NCBI GenBank assembly: GCA_016713565.1
Contig: JADJOX010000002.1
Coordinates: 94,193 to 158,192, forward strand
Source of the DNA: Ignavibacteriota bacterium
GTDB lineage: Bacteria > Bacteroidota > Ignavibacteria > Ignavibacteriales > Melioribacteraceae
Direction: 5' to 3'
DNA: 64,000 nucleotides
In this document: one piece after another, positions 1 to 9,869 of the stretch
Position numbering within the stretch: position 1 is the stretch's first letter
How the letters are laid out: each line of letters starts with the position of its first letter
The notes under the pieces: generated by a model
Told to the model about the DNA's origin: nothing
The model's input: the letters and a program-made list of their open reading frames with translations, nothing else
Database searches by the model: none
Translations under genes and position numbers: made by a program

Positions 1-378
1 TTTTTCAGTCAGTTCTGAAGCTTCTTTATATTTACCTGAAAAAAGTAATTCTCTTATTTTTGAAAGAGCGGGAAATGCATTTGGATTATTATTATCATCG
101 GGGCTGCCCGACCACATGCTTTCTTCATTTAATTGAATTCTTTCAAAATTTACGTCACCGTAGATCATTGCGCCAAGCGAGCCGTTGCCAAGAGGTAAAG
201 CGTTAAGCCATTCTGGATCATCGATCCAAGGATTATCGTTGTCAAGAACACTTGCTTTTGCTGGTTGTTCATACCACAATTTTAATTGGGTTGGTTTATT
301 ATTTTCGGATTTCAAAGATGATGTGAAAAGATGTACGAAGATAATTAAACAAAAATAAAATATTATTTTGCTTTTCAT
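1..378 (-). CDS. GH95 family alpha-L-fucosidase, N-terminal part (cut by window edge)
   Basis: I translated this reverse-strand frame from an ATG at 378 to the window edge: 126 codons without a stop. After a signal peptide (residues 1 to about 22) comes LWYEQPA, then EWLNALPLGNGSLGAMIYG and ERIQLNEESMWSG. That wording is the N-terminal signature of GH95, which hydrolyses terminal alpha-1,2-L-fucose by inversion and normally runs to about 750-800 residues. The catalytic (alpha/alpha)6 barrel lies outside the window, so activity cannot be judged. The gene follows the sulfatase at 408-1967 with a 29-base gap and is probably the last visible gene of the same reverse operon. It adds to five GH29 enzymes and a GH141-like protein nearby, so fucose is a main target. 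Family assignment is confident; exact linkage specificity is inferred. Confidence 0.88.
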   Translation of the reverse strand, partial: MKSKIIFYFCLIIFVHLFTSSLKSENNKPTQLKLWYEQPAKASVLDNDNPWIDDPEWLNALPLGNGSLGAMIYGDVNFERIQLNEESMWSGSPDDNNNPNAFPALSKIRELLFSGKYKEASELTEK

Positions 379-407
379 TTATTCTCTATTATAATTAGTA
401 ATTATTT

Positions 408-1967
408 CTATTTATCGCCTAAAGTTTTCATTTTAAATAGCGGTATAGCAGGAGATGTATGTTCTTTATCTAAAATGATTTTTATTTGATTTATTATATC
501 CGGGTTTTGATCGGCAATATTATTTTCTTCTTTAATATCTTTGTCTAAATCATAGAGTTCAATATTCAAATTCCCATTTTTTATATCTTTTCTAATTGCT
601 TTAAATTTCCCCATTCTCACGGCTTGCTGTCCGCCGTATTCAGGAATTTCAAAATAAATATATTCCGGCTGGTCTTGAGTATTTCCAAGTAAAGTTGGAA
701 GAAAACTATTGCCGTCAATATTTTTTGGAATTGCAACATTATTAATATCACAAAATGTTGGGAGCATATCCCAAAATGCGGATATATGATCGGACTGTGA
801 ATTTGCCTTAATTTTACTCGGCCATGAAGCTATGAACGGAACACGAATTCCTCCTTCAAACAAAAAACCTTTTCCTCTTCCTTTTTCACATCTTAATATA
901 CCGCCGCTGTTAAAAAAGTTTGGATCAGTTCCGCCGGAAAATGAAGCGCCGTTATCGCTAGTAAAAATAATTATTGTATTGTCGTAAATATTCAGTTTTT
1001 TTAATTCACTTACAATTTCACCGACTTGTTCGTCAAGATAAGATATCATTGCTGCATAAGTCGCATGAGGATACCGGCTTGGAAAATAGCCGTCGCTTCC
1101 GTCATAAGGTTTTTCATCGCCGAATTTATTCACGTAATAATCAATCCATTTTTGAGGAGCTTGTAAGGCAACGTGTGGAATTGTTGTTGCATAGAATAGA
1201 AAGAAAGGGTTTTCTTGATTCTCATTTAAATAATTTAAAACCTCTTTCTGCATAAGTTCAGGTGCGTAGTCTGTTAAACTATAATCAGAATAATTATTTA
1301 TATCATAAGGATCAGCGCCATCTTTTAATTTTTGATGAGACGGAACTAATTTATTTTGAAGAATTTCTTTTTTATTATTTCTCCATAAATGTTTTGGATA
1401 ATAAGTATGTGCTTGTCTCTGGCAGTTATAGCCGTAGAAAAAATCAAAACCTCTATTATTGGGATTTCCATTTGAAAGCGGGGCGCCTAAACCCCATTTC
1501 CCGATCAATCCGGTTTTGTATCCGTTATTTTGCAGTATCTGACTAAGAAGAGGAATAGAATCCGGAATTGGTCTTTGTCCCTCTAAATTTGGATCTTCTA
1601 AAACTTTTTGAAAATTCCAAACATCACCTCTTTCAGACCATTCATCATTTCCTCTAATATAAGTATGACCTGTATGCTGACCTGTTAGCATTGCACAACG
1701 AGATGGAGCGCAAACTGCCGAACCAGAATAATATTGAGTAAATTTAATTCCTGATTTTGCAAGCGCATCAATGTTGGGCGTCTCGATTTTTTTTTGTCCA
1801 TACGTGCCTAATTCACCGTATCCAAGATCATCGGCAACAATTAAAACTATATTAGGTCTATTGTGATCTTTAATCACGCTTTTGGAGGAACAAAATGTTA
1901 GCGCAAGAGTTGTTATAAATCCCGCGCTAATATTAACTAATCGCGAATAAATCAATTTGTTTACCAA
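408..1967 (-). CDS. Secreted sulfatase, S1 family, Cys-type (arylsulfatase A-like)
   Basis: This is a type I sulfatase that removes sulfate esters from glycans after its active-site cysteine becomes formylglycine. The core begins with NIVLIVADDLGYGELGTYG (metal-binding Asp pair). The modification motif is C86-A-P-S-R90 followed by LTGQHTGH, and TSDNGA supplies a further metal-site motif. The N-terminus looks like a lipoprotein signal with lipobox LTFC (Cys26), so the protein is probably anchored in the periplasm or at the surface. Length (519) is normal. The start is TTG at 1967; no ATG lies upstream in frame and the first internal Met is already in the catalytic core, so the TTG is preferred but unproven. 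It lies between GH123-like and GH95 genes in one reverse operon. The anSME at 47865-49085 is the likely activator. Substrate is not predictable, though sulfated GalNAc, GlcNAc or Gal would fit the neighbours. Confidence 0.93.
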   Translation of the reverse strand: MVNKLIYSRLVNISAGFITTLALTFCSSKSVIKDHNRPNIVLIVADDLGYGELGTYGQKKIETPNIDALAKSGIKFTQYYSGSAVCAPSRCAMLTGQHTGHTYIRGNDEWSERGDVWNFQKVLEDPNLEGQRPIPDSIPLLSQILQNNGYKTGLIGKWGLGAPLSNGNPNNRGFDFFYGYNCQRQAHTYYPKHLWRNNKKEILQNKLVPSHQKLKDGADPYDINNYSDYSLTDYAPELMQKEVLNYLNENQENPFFLFYATTIPHVALQAPQKWIDYYVNKFGDEKPYDGSDGYFPSRYPHATYAAMISYLDEQVGEIVSELKKLNIYDNTIIIFTSDNGASFSGGTDPNFFNSGGILRCEKGRGKGFLFEGGIRVPFIASWPSKIKANSQSDHISAFWDMLPTFCDINNVAIPKNIDGNSFLPTLLGNTQDQPEYIYFEIPEYGGQQAVRMGKFKAIRKDIKNGNLNIELYDLDKDIKEENNIADQNPDIINQIKIILDKEHTSPAIPLFKMKTLGDK

Positions 1968-2011
1968 TTAATGTTTGGGCAAATTAATTAATTAAAATTA
2001 TATGAAGAAAA

Positions 2012-3655
2012 TTATTCCAATGAAGTTAGAAGTTCTTTTCTAACATCCCGATAAATTTTTAAATCTTTGTTATATGAAGTATAATTTTGAAAAAGTCGAT
2101 TAACTAATTTATCATACAAAATTTTATTTTTAATTTTTAACATTTGTAAAAGCTCGTAATCTTCACAGCCGATTCTATGAGCTTCAAAACGGACTGAAGA
2201 AAGTGGACCGTCTTCTCCCGGATAAATTATATGAGTATCTCCCGCCGGTAAATAATTTGTTGGTCCGGCAATAGGGGATGGATGTTTTACGACACTTTGT
2301 TCATAAGGGTTTGCGCAATATTGATTTAATCCCCAATGCAAATATCCGCTGGTATTATAAAATGCCGCAGCCCAGCCGAAATAAACTTGTCTAATCCTTT
2401 CCATATCAAGAGTTCTGTTTAACCAAGGTCCGCCGGGAATTAAGCAAGTATAAACCAAAACTTTTTCGCCGTACTTTTCACGTTCTCTGAAGAACGATTC
2501 ATTTTCCTGAAAATCATTTATAAGCGGACACCAAATATCAATAGCTCCCGCAATACTGTCTCGGTCATTTGTAGCTTCCATTATTTTTGCTTCGGGAAAA
2601 ATACTTTTTACTTGAGCGACAACATCTTTATAGCATTTTGCGTTGGCGCCGGTTGGTTCATCAGAAATATGCTGCAGCCAATTATTTGTGAGATCGTTTT
2701 CTTGAGCAAAATTTTTAATTAGATAAACTAATGTTTCAATATCATGACTTCCATTTTCGTTGTAATATCTTTTCTTAGTCAGCAATACTTTTAATTCCGG
2801 ATCTTCCCAATTATCTTCATCTCCTCTATACATCAAGTGTGGAGCCTCAAAATATTTAAACCCATATTTGCGAAAGACATTTATAAATTTTAATAATTTA
2901 TTTTCGTCAAGTGTAAGTTCATCATCCTTAATTTGAAAGACTTCATTGGGAATTGTAATTGAATTCTGTCTTCCGTGCGCCATTAATTGCGCATATTTAT
3001 TAAGCATTTCAAACCACTTATCAGACCACCGTTCAACGTTATGGAAACTTTCCATTTGCTGTAGATTAAACCAATTTGTGTAAAAGAAATTACTATTGTT
3101 TATGTTCGGTATTTTGGCGGGATAAACCTTAAAATTGAATGTACATGTTTTAGAAAAATTTTCCCCTTCAATTTTAATTTCAACCGAGTAATTATTTATC
3201 TCTTCAATTAAGTTTTCGGGGATTTCCAATCTTAACGCGGTAAATTTATTCTTTGCGAAAAATCTATTTTCTTTTAGAGGTTTAATCGCTTCATAAATTC
3301 TAAATGGAGCTCTTCTTATTACATATGGATTTTTTTGATCTGTATAAATTTCAGTTCGGCTGTCTAAACCAGTATTTTGTTCAACGGGAACATCAATTAA
3401 TTCATAAAAATTACTCTTAAAACCATTTCCATTAAGTGAAGCTGAAATTTTGTATTCATTTCCTAATGGTAATTCAGCCACTAAATGAACATCCGCAATT
3501 GTACCGGAAGGGAATTCAGTCGCCCAATTTGCCGAATAATTTGACAAATCATTTGAATCAGGAAAAATAGGCTGCAGCGGATCAACAAGCCAAACTTGCG
3601 CAAAATTTAAGTCGCTGAAAAATAAAAATAATCCTAAAAGAAATAATTTTTTCAT
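2012..3655 (-). CDS. DUF4091 / GH123-like secreted glycosidase
   Basis: A 547-residue secreted protein with a signal peptide ending near residue 19 (NFAQ). An N-terminal beta-rich part (about 25-185) precedes a TIM-barrel part (about 190-450). The C-terminus reads HIIYPGEDGPLSSVRFEAHR then EDYELL, the signature of DUF4091. The pair D332-E333 in HISDEP matches the Asp-Glu pair that GH123 beta-N-acetylgalactosaminidases use for substrate-assisted catalysis, so exo-action on a beta-linked N-acetylhexosamine is a reasonable inference. DUF4091 proteins are diverse and many are untested. The gene is 12 bases upstream of nothing but the CE4-like gene end at 3668, and 44 bases precede the sulfatase downstream, indicating one operon. 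It could instead be a non-GalNAc glycosidase. The general assignment is firm, the substrate is not. Confidence 0.8.
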   Translation of the reverse strand: MKKLFLLGLFLFFSDLNFAQVWLVDPLQPIFPDSNDLSNYSANWATEFPSGTIADVHLVAELPLGNEYKISASLNGNGFKSNFYELIDVPVEQNTGLDSRTEIYTDQKNPYVIRRAPFRIYEAIKPLKENRFFAKNKFTALRLEIPENLIEEINNYSVEIKIEGENFSKTCTFNFKVYPAKIPNINNSNFFYTNWFNLQQMESFHNVERWSDKWFEMLNKYAQLMAHGRQNSITIPNEVFQIKDDELTLDENKLLKFINVFRKYGFKYFEAPHLMYRGDEDNWEDPELKVLLTKKRYYNENGSHDIETLVYLIKNFAQENDLTNNWLQHISDEPTGANAKCYKDVVAQVKSIFPEAKIMEATNDRDSIAGAIDIWCPLINDFQENESFFREREKYGEKVLVYTCLIPGGPWLNRTLDMERIRQVYFGWAAAFYNTSGYLHWGLNQYCANPYEQSVVKHPSPIAGPTNYLPAGDTHIIYPGEDGPLSSVRFEAHRIGCEDYELLQMLKIKNKILYDKLVNRLFQNYTSYNKDLKIYRDVRKELLTSLE

Positions 3656-3667
3656 AATTGATTTATA

Positions 3668-5140
3668 TTATTTAATTAGCGTCATTTTTTTAAATGTTAC
3701 GTTAGAGTTAACTTGCAGTTTATATAAATAAATTCCGGATGATAAATTATTAGCATTGAATTCTACTGAATAAGAGCCGTTATGTTTAACACCTTCCACC
3801 AAAGTTTGAACTTCTCTTCCGAGCACATCAAATACTTTTAGGTTTACAAATGAGTTATTCTCCGGAATTGTAAACTTAATAGTTGTTGACGGATTGAAAG
3901 GATTTGGATAATTCTGGTATAAAGTTAATTTTGCCGTAAGCAGTTTATTGTCATTAATGCCTACCAATTCTTCATAAACATAATTTTGCTGCGCTAAATG
4001 ATAAAGGTATAAATGACCCAGAGTAACATACCATAAATTACTCTTGTTGCTGATATACTCCAAATGTTCCCATGGATAAGCCTTGTCCCATTCCATAACA
4101 TTTGGATGGCACATTAAATGATAAACTCCGCTGTTTGAAGTAACTTCATCAAACTTACCATTTAAATCATTTATATCATTTGTTCCGATTCCCCAGCCGA
4201 GTTGAGAAGCGGGCGGATCAAAAGCTCTTGTTACTGTAAAGGGAACATAAGTGCCGGATTTGTCATTCCATTCGGCAAAACCGTCAAAAAAATCATTATG
4301 ATAAAGTCTGTTCACCAGCATTTTATTTTGCCCGACAAGCGAATCTATTATCTCGTCAAAATATCCGTTCGGCGCAATAAAACTATAAACATACTCTTTA
4401 TCTCCGTTTCTATAAAGTTCTGGTAATTCCAAATTATTTATTATATCGTTTTTACAGCCAGTTATTTCAGAATCATAATCATCGTAAGCTGCCCAACCGG
4501 GATGCGTTCTTGTATGAACCCCCGCTTCAATAAATCCGGTATTTAATTTATCCTGTACAAAATTATATGTTTCTTTACTCATTCCTGATGTATTCATTGC
4601 CAAGGTTAAATACAAATTATACTGTAAAAAATTTGCGATTGTCGCGTTAAATTTATTTTGACTCCAGCTTGCCATATCATCTGCGCTGGCGGTAACGGCT
4701 GCGTCTCGGTTATCATAAAATTTTGTAATTTCTTTGAATTCAAGATTAATTGTTTCGCCTAAATTATTTTCAGCTTTTAAATAAACCGTATCGGAAACAT
4801 TTGTAAATCCAATTGACATATAAATCAAACTGTTAACTGTATCTATTCTGTAAGTTTCATGATGATTGTAAAAATTCACATTTAGTTTATTTATATTGAT
4901 CCATTCATTGCTTTCTAAATATTTTTTCTTAACAACTATATCAGAAAAATTTTGCTCTATTGAAAATTTATACGTTATTGGAAATGAAAAACCATAGTCA
5001 ATGTGAGCTTGAGTATTAACTGAAATAATATATTCATTTTTGGGATTTTTGTGGATTGTAACAATATGATCTGGCAGTGCGTTTACAATTGTTGTTAATG
5101 TTGTTAAAAAAAATAAAATTAAAAATCGTTTGAAATTCAT
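3668..5140 (-). CDS. Secreted polysaccharide-deacetylase-like (CE4/NodB fold) protein with T9SS sorting domain
   Basis: This 490-residue protein has a signal peptide (1-21), a beta-rich N-terminal stretch (25-140), a NodB-like region (about 145-390) and a C-terminal type IX secretion tag (about 403-490: LYQNYPNPFNPSTTIKF, FDVLGREV, SSGIYLYKL). In the NodB-like part, D154-D155 (ASADDM) and H209-x3-H213 (HTRTHP) match the metal-binding Asp and the two His of CE4 deacetylases, which remove N- or O-acetyl groups from glycans. The usual TFDDG motif is degenerate, so the reaction is uncertain. The T9SS tag implies export across the outer membrane and surface anchoring or release. This is the only gene in the glycan cluster with such a tag. 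The operator-like palindrome at 5216-5237 lies 76 bases upstream of the start, so this gene probably begins the reverse unit that continues to GH95. Confidence 0.72.
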   Translation of the reverse strand: MNFKRFLILFFLTTLTTIVNALPDHIVTIHKNPKNEYIISVNTQAHIDYGFSFPITYKFSIEQNFSDIVVKKKYLESNEWININKLNVNFYNHHETYRIDTVNSLIYMSIGFTNVSDTVYLKAENNLGETINLEFKEITKFYDNRDAAVTASADDMASWSQNKFNATIANFLQYNLYLTLAMNTSGMSKETYNFVQDKLNTGFIEAGVHTRTHPGWAAYDDYDSEITGCKNDIINNLELPELYRNGDKEYVYSFIAPNGYFDEIIDSLVGQNKMLVNRLYHNDFFDGFAEWNDKSGTYVPFTVTRAFDPPASQLGWGIGTNDINDLNGKFDEVTSNSGVYHLMCHPNVMEWDKAYPWEHLEYISNKSNLWYVTLGHLYLYHLAQQNYVYEELVGINDNKLLTAKLTLYQNYPNPFNPSTTIKFTIPENNSFVNLKVFDVLGREVQTLVEGVKHNGSYSVEFNANNLSSGIYLYKLQVNSNVTFKKMTLIK

Positions 5141-5215
5141 TTAACCCCCGGGAACAATATTTAGAAAAAATAAAAAAATTATTTATTCGACAATTTTTAT
5201 ATGCCAAATAACTAC

Positions 5216-5237
5216 TTTACTTACACGTGTAAGTAAA
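5216..5237. promoter_or_regulatory. Operator-like perfect palindrome, copy 1
   Basis: A 22-bp perfect palindrome whose 20-bp core is TTACTTACACGTGTAAGTAA, with a central CG as is usual for LacI-family operators. It sits in the 147-bp gap after the GH2 gene and 76-97 bases before the CE4-like start. The same 20-mer recurs at 19047-19066 in the divergent promoter region. No regulator gene is in the window. The regulator family is inferred; the repeat is directly seen. Confidence 0.7.
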
Positions 5238-5287
5238 ATACAAAATATTTCTATAAATATAAATTGGTTTAGTATCTGCAATAATTA

Positions 5288-7777
5288 TTATTTAAGAAAT
5301 TCTACTTCATCAATAAATAACCATGACTTTTCGCCAGAACCTTTATGCCAAACGGGGCATACTTTTATATTAACGGCTTCAATTCTAACGATTGTAAAGT
5401 CTACGTTTTTCATATCAAAAGATATACTTTTAATTGACGCGTCGCGGTAATCTGCAGGCTGATCAATTTTAATTGATTTAAGTAAAGTATAATTTTTCCC
5501 ATCATTAGAATATTTCAAATTTACTTCTGATGGAAAGAAAATCCACTTATCTAAATCTTCCAGAAAGTTAATTTTAATTTCTTTAATATTTTTTGAATCA
5601 AGTCCGCTAAAAATAATTTCGAAATTATTCCCGTCAAATCCTTGCCATTTGCCGTCACTGTATATTTCCGAACCTTTAACTCCATCTATTAACGCAAATG
5701 CGCCGCCGGCTTGAAATCTTTCGCTAAAGGGGAAAATATATTCAGGCTGATTCATTTCCGTAATTTTAAAATCTTCCGATATTGTTCTGCTTTCATTATT
5801 ATCAATTATTACTTTTGTTTTTAACACAGAATTAGAATTAATTATAATTGGCGAAGAATAAAGTGCGGAACTCATACTTGGTTCAGTACCATCCAATGTG
5901 TAAAAAATTGATTGCGGTTGATCAGAGAAAATTTCTACTTTTTGCCCTTTGTTAATTAGTCCGCCCGTTGGTTTAATTTTTGGCGCTTTAACATAATTGT
6001 TTGTGTTGATTTTACGTAAAGCGGTTTTGTTTAATTTTATAATTTCTCTGTCATAACTGAGCAATCCGTTCACCTCGGTTTCAACATCGGTTGTTTGTGT
6101 GTAAACAACCGCGCTTAGAGCAGAATCTTTGACAAATTCCCAAATATTCGAATAATATTTTTCATAGTCGGATAATAATTTTTCTGGATCGGTAAATGAT
6201 ACATAACCCCAATTTTCATTAGTCCAAACGTGTTTGTCAATTCTCAATCCCAAACCGCCAAATTCGCCTATGACAATCGCTCTTTCTTTCTGAGCTTCCG
6301 GCATTCTCGGTGCGGGATAACTGTGAATATCATAAATATCGCCGACATTCCTGTCGCTCCATCCGCTTGTATTGTTTACCAATCGCGAAGGATCCAACAT
6401 TTTTATTTTTTTCGTAATTCTTTCAGTATCAAATTGACCCCAGCCTTCATTGAAAGGAACCCAAATTATTATGCTTGGATTATTGAAGCGTGTTGAAATC
6501 AATCTGCTTAATTCAAATTCATATTGCTCTGCAGATTCTTTTGAACGAACAATATCTTTTTCATCTGGGGCAATTTTCGCGTCACCTGAAGGCATATCCT
6601 GCCAAACAAGAATACCAAGTTTATCACACCAGTAATAAAATCTTCTCGGCTCAACCTTTACATGTTTACGCATCATATTAAAGCCAAGTTCTTTGGTAAT
6701 TTCTATATCTGATTTTAAAGCTTCATCGGTTGGCGCTGTATAAATTCCATCAGGCCAAAATCCTTGGTCAAGCGGTCCGTTTTGAAAAACAAATTTATTG
6801 TTCAAAAATATTTTTAGTCTGCCAAATGAATCTTTATCTAAAGAAATTTTTCTCATTCCAAAGTAACCGGTTATCTTATCTGTTGCTTTATCCTCATTAA
6901 ACAGTGTAATTTCCAATCCGTATAAAAATGGATTTTCCGGGGTCCATAAAATTGGATTTGCAATTTGAAGTTTTAACGTATCATTATAGTTTCCCGAATA
7001 AGTCTTAACTTCTTTATTATTTTCTTTAATTACAATTTTTATTTTGGATGCTGAGTTATTATCTGATGAATTTACTTTTAATTTAATCAAATGTTTATCA
7101 ATATCCGGAATGACAAAATATTCTTGAATATAATTTTCATTAACCGGTTCCAACCAAACCGTTTGCCAAATGCCAGTTGTTGACGTATAAAAAATTCCAC
7201 CCGGATCTTGAACCTGCTTACCGCAAGGCTGAGTTCCTTTATCTGTCGGATCCCACACAGAGATTATTAATGATTGATCTTCTCCGTCTTTTAAAAATTC
7301 AGTAATATCAAAACTAAATGGATCATATCCGCCTTTATGTTCTCCGGCAAAATTATCATTTATCCAAACTTTTGTCTGCCAATCTACTGCTTCGAAATGA
7401 AGAATGATTTTCTTTCCGCTCCAATCTTCAGGTATTGTGAAATTTCTATTATACCAAAGCAAAGTTGAATCATTTACCGATTTTTTTACGCCCGATAATG
7501 ATGATTCGATAGGAAAGGGGACAAGAATTTTCTCACTAAAATATTTTGGTTTACTATTTAGATCTGTCAATTCGTAATTCCACAAACCGTTTAGATTTTT
7601 CCAAGCATCTCTTACCAAATTAGGCCGCGGATATTCATGATGCGGATTGTTTGGATCAACATCTTTTGCCCACCTTGTTTTAATATTTCCATCAACCGGT
7701 TTCCAGTTGTCTTGTGCTGAGGTACTAATTGCAGTAAATAATAATACTGCGGCTAAAGTTCTAATTAAATTGTACAT
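5288..7777 (-). CDS. GH2 family glycosidase (beta-galactosidase/beta-glucuronidase type) with C-terminal shared module
   Basis: An 829-residue secreted GH2 enzyme: signal peptide (1-21), sugar-binding jelly roll (about 50-210), immunoglobulin-like domain (215-315), TIM barrel (320-610), chitobiase-C-like domain (about 620-690, YTLDGTEP) and the C-terminal discoidin-like module (about 695-829) ending CPVWHKGSGEKSW...IDEV. The acid/base is E444 in VPFNEGWG and the nucleophile E505 in IGEFGG, so both catalytic glutamates are present. GH2 enzymes release terminal beta-Gal, beta-GlcA or beta-Man by retention; sequence alone does not separate these, but beta-galactosidase fits the PNGase/GH20/GH110 context. 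It is transcribed away from GH110 (7991) across a 213-bp divergent gap in which I see no copy of the 20-mer palindrome. The CE4-like gene lies 147 bases downstream and may have its own promoter. Confidence 0.9.
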   Translation of the reverse strand: MYNLIRTLAAVLLFTAISTSAQDNWKPVDGNIKTRWAKDVDPNNPHHEYPRPNLVRDAWKNLNGLWNYELTDLNSKPKYFSEKILVPFPIESSLSGVKKSVNDSTLLWYNRNFTIPEDWSGKKIILHFEAVDWQTKVWINDNFAGEHKGGYDPFSFDITEFLKDGEDQSLIISVWDPTDKGTQPCGKQVQDPGGIFYTSTTGIWQTVWLEPVNENYIQEYFVIPDIDKHLIKLKVNSSDNNSASKIKIVIKENNKEVKTYSGNYNDTLKLQIANPILWTPENPFLYGLEITLFNEDKATDKITGYFGMRKISLDKDSFGRLKIFLNNKFVFQNGPLDQGFWPDGIYTAPTDEALKSDIEITKELGFNMMRKHVKVEPRRFYYWCDKLGILVWQDMPSGDAKIAPDEKDIVRSKESAEQYEFELSRLISTRFNNPSIIIWVPFNEGWGQFDTERITKKIKMLDPSRLVNNTSGWSDRNVGDIYDIHSYPAPRMPEAQKERAIVIGEFGGLGLRIDKHVWTNENWGYVSFTDPEKLLSDYEKYYSNIWEFVKDSALSAVVYTQTTDVETEVNGLLSYDREIIKLNKTALRKINTNNYVKAPKIKPTGGLINKGQKVEIFSDQPQSIFYTLDGTEPSMSSALYSSPIIINSNSVLKTKVIIDNNESRTISEDFKITEMNQPEYIFPFSERFQAGGAFALIDGVKGSEIYSDGKWQGFDGNNFEIIFSGLDSKNIKEIKINFLEDLDKWIFFPSEVNLKYSNDGKNYTLLKSIKIDQPADYRDASIKSISFDMKNVDFTIVRIEAVNIKVCPVWHKGSGEKSWLFIDEVEFLK

Positions 7778-7990
7778 ATCTTAGATTCTTGTTTTAGTTT
7801 TTTAATAAGTTCTTTCTTAATTAATTCGCCAATGATTTGTAAGAATATTTTGAATTCATAATTAAAGGATATTCATATCAAAATTATGCTAAACAATAAA
7901 TTAAAAATAGCATATTTTATATTAGAATTTATTTCAAAATTATTACTTGCAAAAAATATTTTCACAATTTAAAATAGTTTGGAAAAAATT

Positions 7991-9865
7991 ATGCGCTTTT
8001 TCTTTTCTTCAATTATATCATTACTTACATTTATTATTCCCTTCATCAATAAAGCCAATATGGTAAATGAGAAAAATTATTTATTTAAGAGCGAGAGAAT
8101 TATTTCTAAGAATGATATAACTTACTTTATTGATCCTAATATTGGCGATGATGAGAATATTGGTACGGATAAAAGTTCGCCATGGAAAACTTTTAAGAAT
8201 GTTAATCAATACTTTCTTACAGAAGGTAATCGAATTGAAATATTATCAAGCGGAAAATTTTACGAAACACTATTTATAATTGGAGTCGGATCAAAAGAAA
8301 AACCGATTGAGATTGAATTTACTCCCGGCAAATATGAGCTTTTTCCTCAAGAATCATTTAAGGAAAAATTCAATTTAAGTAATACCAATGACGCTCCCGA
8401 TTCGTTAAAATCAATTGCCGTTTATTTTTTGGATTCGAAAAATATTAATGTTAAAGCTTATGGCGCTGATGTTATTTTAAGGGGCAAGGCAATTGATGTT
8501 TGCGTAAATAACTGTGAAAACATCGACATAAAAGGGTTTAGTTTTGACTATAAAAGACCGACAGTTTCCGAATTCATAGTTGAAAATATTTCAAAAAATT
8601 ACGCTGATGTAAAAATTCATAAAGATTCAGATTTTAAGATTATGAATAAAAAATTAATTTGGATTGGTGAAGGTTGGAGCTGTCAGCCAAATTCGTTGTG
8701 GCAAATATTTAATCCTTCAAGCAATGAAATTTTCCGCGTCAGCATTCCTACCGAAGATTTGCGTTTTAAAAATCATGGCAATAATAAAGTAAGAATTTAT
8801 TTCAGTAAAAATCCCGGATTTGAAAAAGGATTGATTTATCAAAATAGAGATACTTTTAGAGATTATGCCGCGTTTTTTATAAATGAAAGTAAAAATATAA
8901 AATGGAGCGGAACGAAAATTTATTTTATGCATGGTTTGGGATTTGTCCATCAGTTTTGTGAAAATATATATTTTGATTCGCTTTGTGTTGCGCCTAGAAT
9001 AGAATCCGAAAGAACCTCATCCGCTTGGGCTGATATACTACATTTCTCAAGTTGTAAAGGTGAAATTGAAGTAGATAATTCTTATCTATCTTCCGCAAAT
9101 GATGACGCGGTAAATGTACATGGAACACATTTAATAATTGTCGGTTTTACAGGAGATAAAAAAATTAAAGTAAAATATATGCATCCGCAGACATATGGCT
9201 TTAATGCTTTTAAAGCAGGTGACAGCATTGAATTTATAAATCATAAAAGTTTGCTGCCTTACGGAAAAAATAAAATAATTGATTCACAAATGTTAAATGA
9301 AAAAGAAATGATAATTACATTAAGCGAAAAACTTAATTATGAAATTGATATAAATGACGCAGTTGAAAATATTACTTGGACACCAGATTTCAAATTTATC
9401 AATTCTTCGGTTACAAAAATTCCGACAAGAGGAATTCTTGTAACAACTAGAGGAAAAGTAATAATCGAAAATAATGATTTTAATAAAACATATATGAACG
9501 CGATTTTAATTGCCGATGACGCGAGCAGCTGGTATGAGTCAGGTTATGTTACTAATGTAAATATTAGCAACAATAGATTTATTGATTGCGGAGAGCCGGT
9601 TATAAACATTCATCCGGAAAACATAGAAACATTTGAGGATAAACCGATTCATACAAATATAAACGTGCGGAATAATATTTTTAAACTAAAATACAATTCT
9701 GCATTTTCAGCAAAAAGCGGCGGCAGAATATTTTTTGAGAATAATAATATTCAAACCAACAAGAAAATAAATGCCAGTAAATTAATTGAATTGATCAACT
9801 GCTCAAATACAAAGATTACCGATAATTATTTAAATGGCGTAAAAATTATAATAAATGAAAACTAA
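7991..9865 (+). CDS. GH110 family alpha-1,3-galactosidase (right-handed beta-helix)
   Basis: GH110 enzymes remove terminal alpha-1,3-linked galactose, for example from blood-group B or linear alpha-Gal caps, by inversion. After a signal peptide the protein opens with YFIDPNIGDD and a series of beta-helix turns. The diagnostic block is WADILHFSSCKGEIEVDNSY, then NDDAVNVHGTHL and HPQTYGFNAFKAGDSIEF, phrases I associate with GH110. The Asp pair at about residues 371-372 in NDDAVNVHG corresponds to the proposed catalytic acids of the family. I chose the ATG at 7991 over the TTG at 7979 because a GGA lies 7 bases before it and the signal peptide follows directly. It is the only forward gene among reverse ones here and ends 4 bases from the convergent DUF4838 gene. 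No C-terminal discoidin module is present. Confidence 0.87.
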   Translation: MRFFFSSIISLLTFIIPFINKANMVNEKNYLFKSERIISKNDITYFIDPNIGDDENIGTDKSSPWKTFKNVNQYFLTEGNRIEILSSGKFYETLFIIGVGSKEKPIEIEFTPGKYELFPQESFKEKFNLSNTNDAPDSLKSIAVYFLDSKNINVKAYGADVILRGKAIDVCVNNCENIDIKGFSFDYKRPTVSEFIVENISKNYADVKIHKDSDFKIMNKKLIWIGEGWSCQPNSLWQIFNPSSNEIFRVSIPTEDLRFKNHGNNKVRIYFSKNPGFEKGLIYQNRDTFRDYAAFFINESKNIKWSGTKIYFMHGLGFVHQFCENIYFDSLCVAPRIESERTSSAWADILHFSSCKGEIEVDNSYLSSANDDAVNVHGTHLIIVGFTGDKKIKVKYMHPQTYGFNAFKAGDSIEFINHKSLLPYGKNKIIDSQMLNEKEMIITLSEKLNYEIDINDAVENITWTPDFKFINSSVTKIPTRGILVTTRGKVIIENNDFNKTYMNAILIADDASSWYESGYVTNVNISNNRFIDCGEPVINIHPENIETFEDKPIHTNINVRNNIFKLKYNSAFSAKSGGRIFFENNNIQTNKKINASKLIELINCSNTKITDNYLNGVKIIINEN

Positions 9866-9869
9866 TTAA

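Noticed and set aside
974..1546. Forward frames of about 90 residues inside the sulfatase at 408-1967
   Set aside because: They are antisense shadows of a well-supported sulfatase, without signal, motif or ribosome site. The same holds for other short frames opposite the GH, ara and transporter genes.
7778..7990. Search for a third copy of the 20-bp palindrome in the GH2/GH110 gap
   Set aside because: No match, not even a half-site of more than six bases in the right layout, so this divergent pair cannot be assigned to the same regulator.
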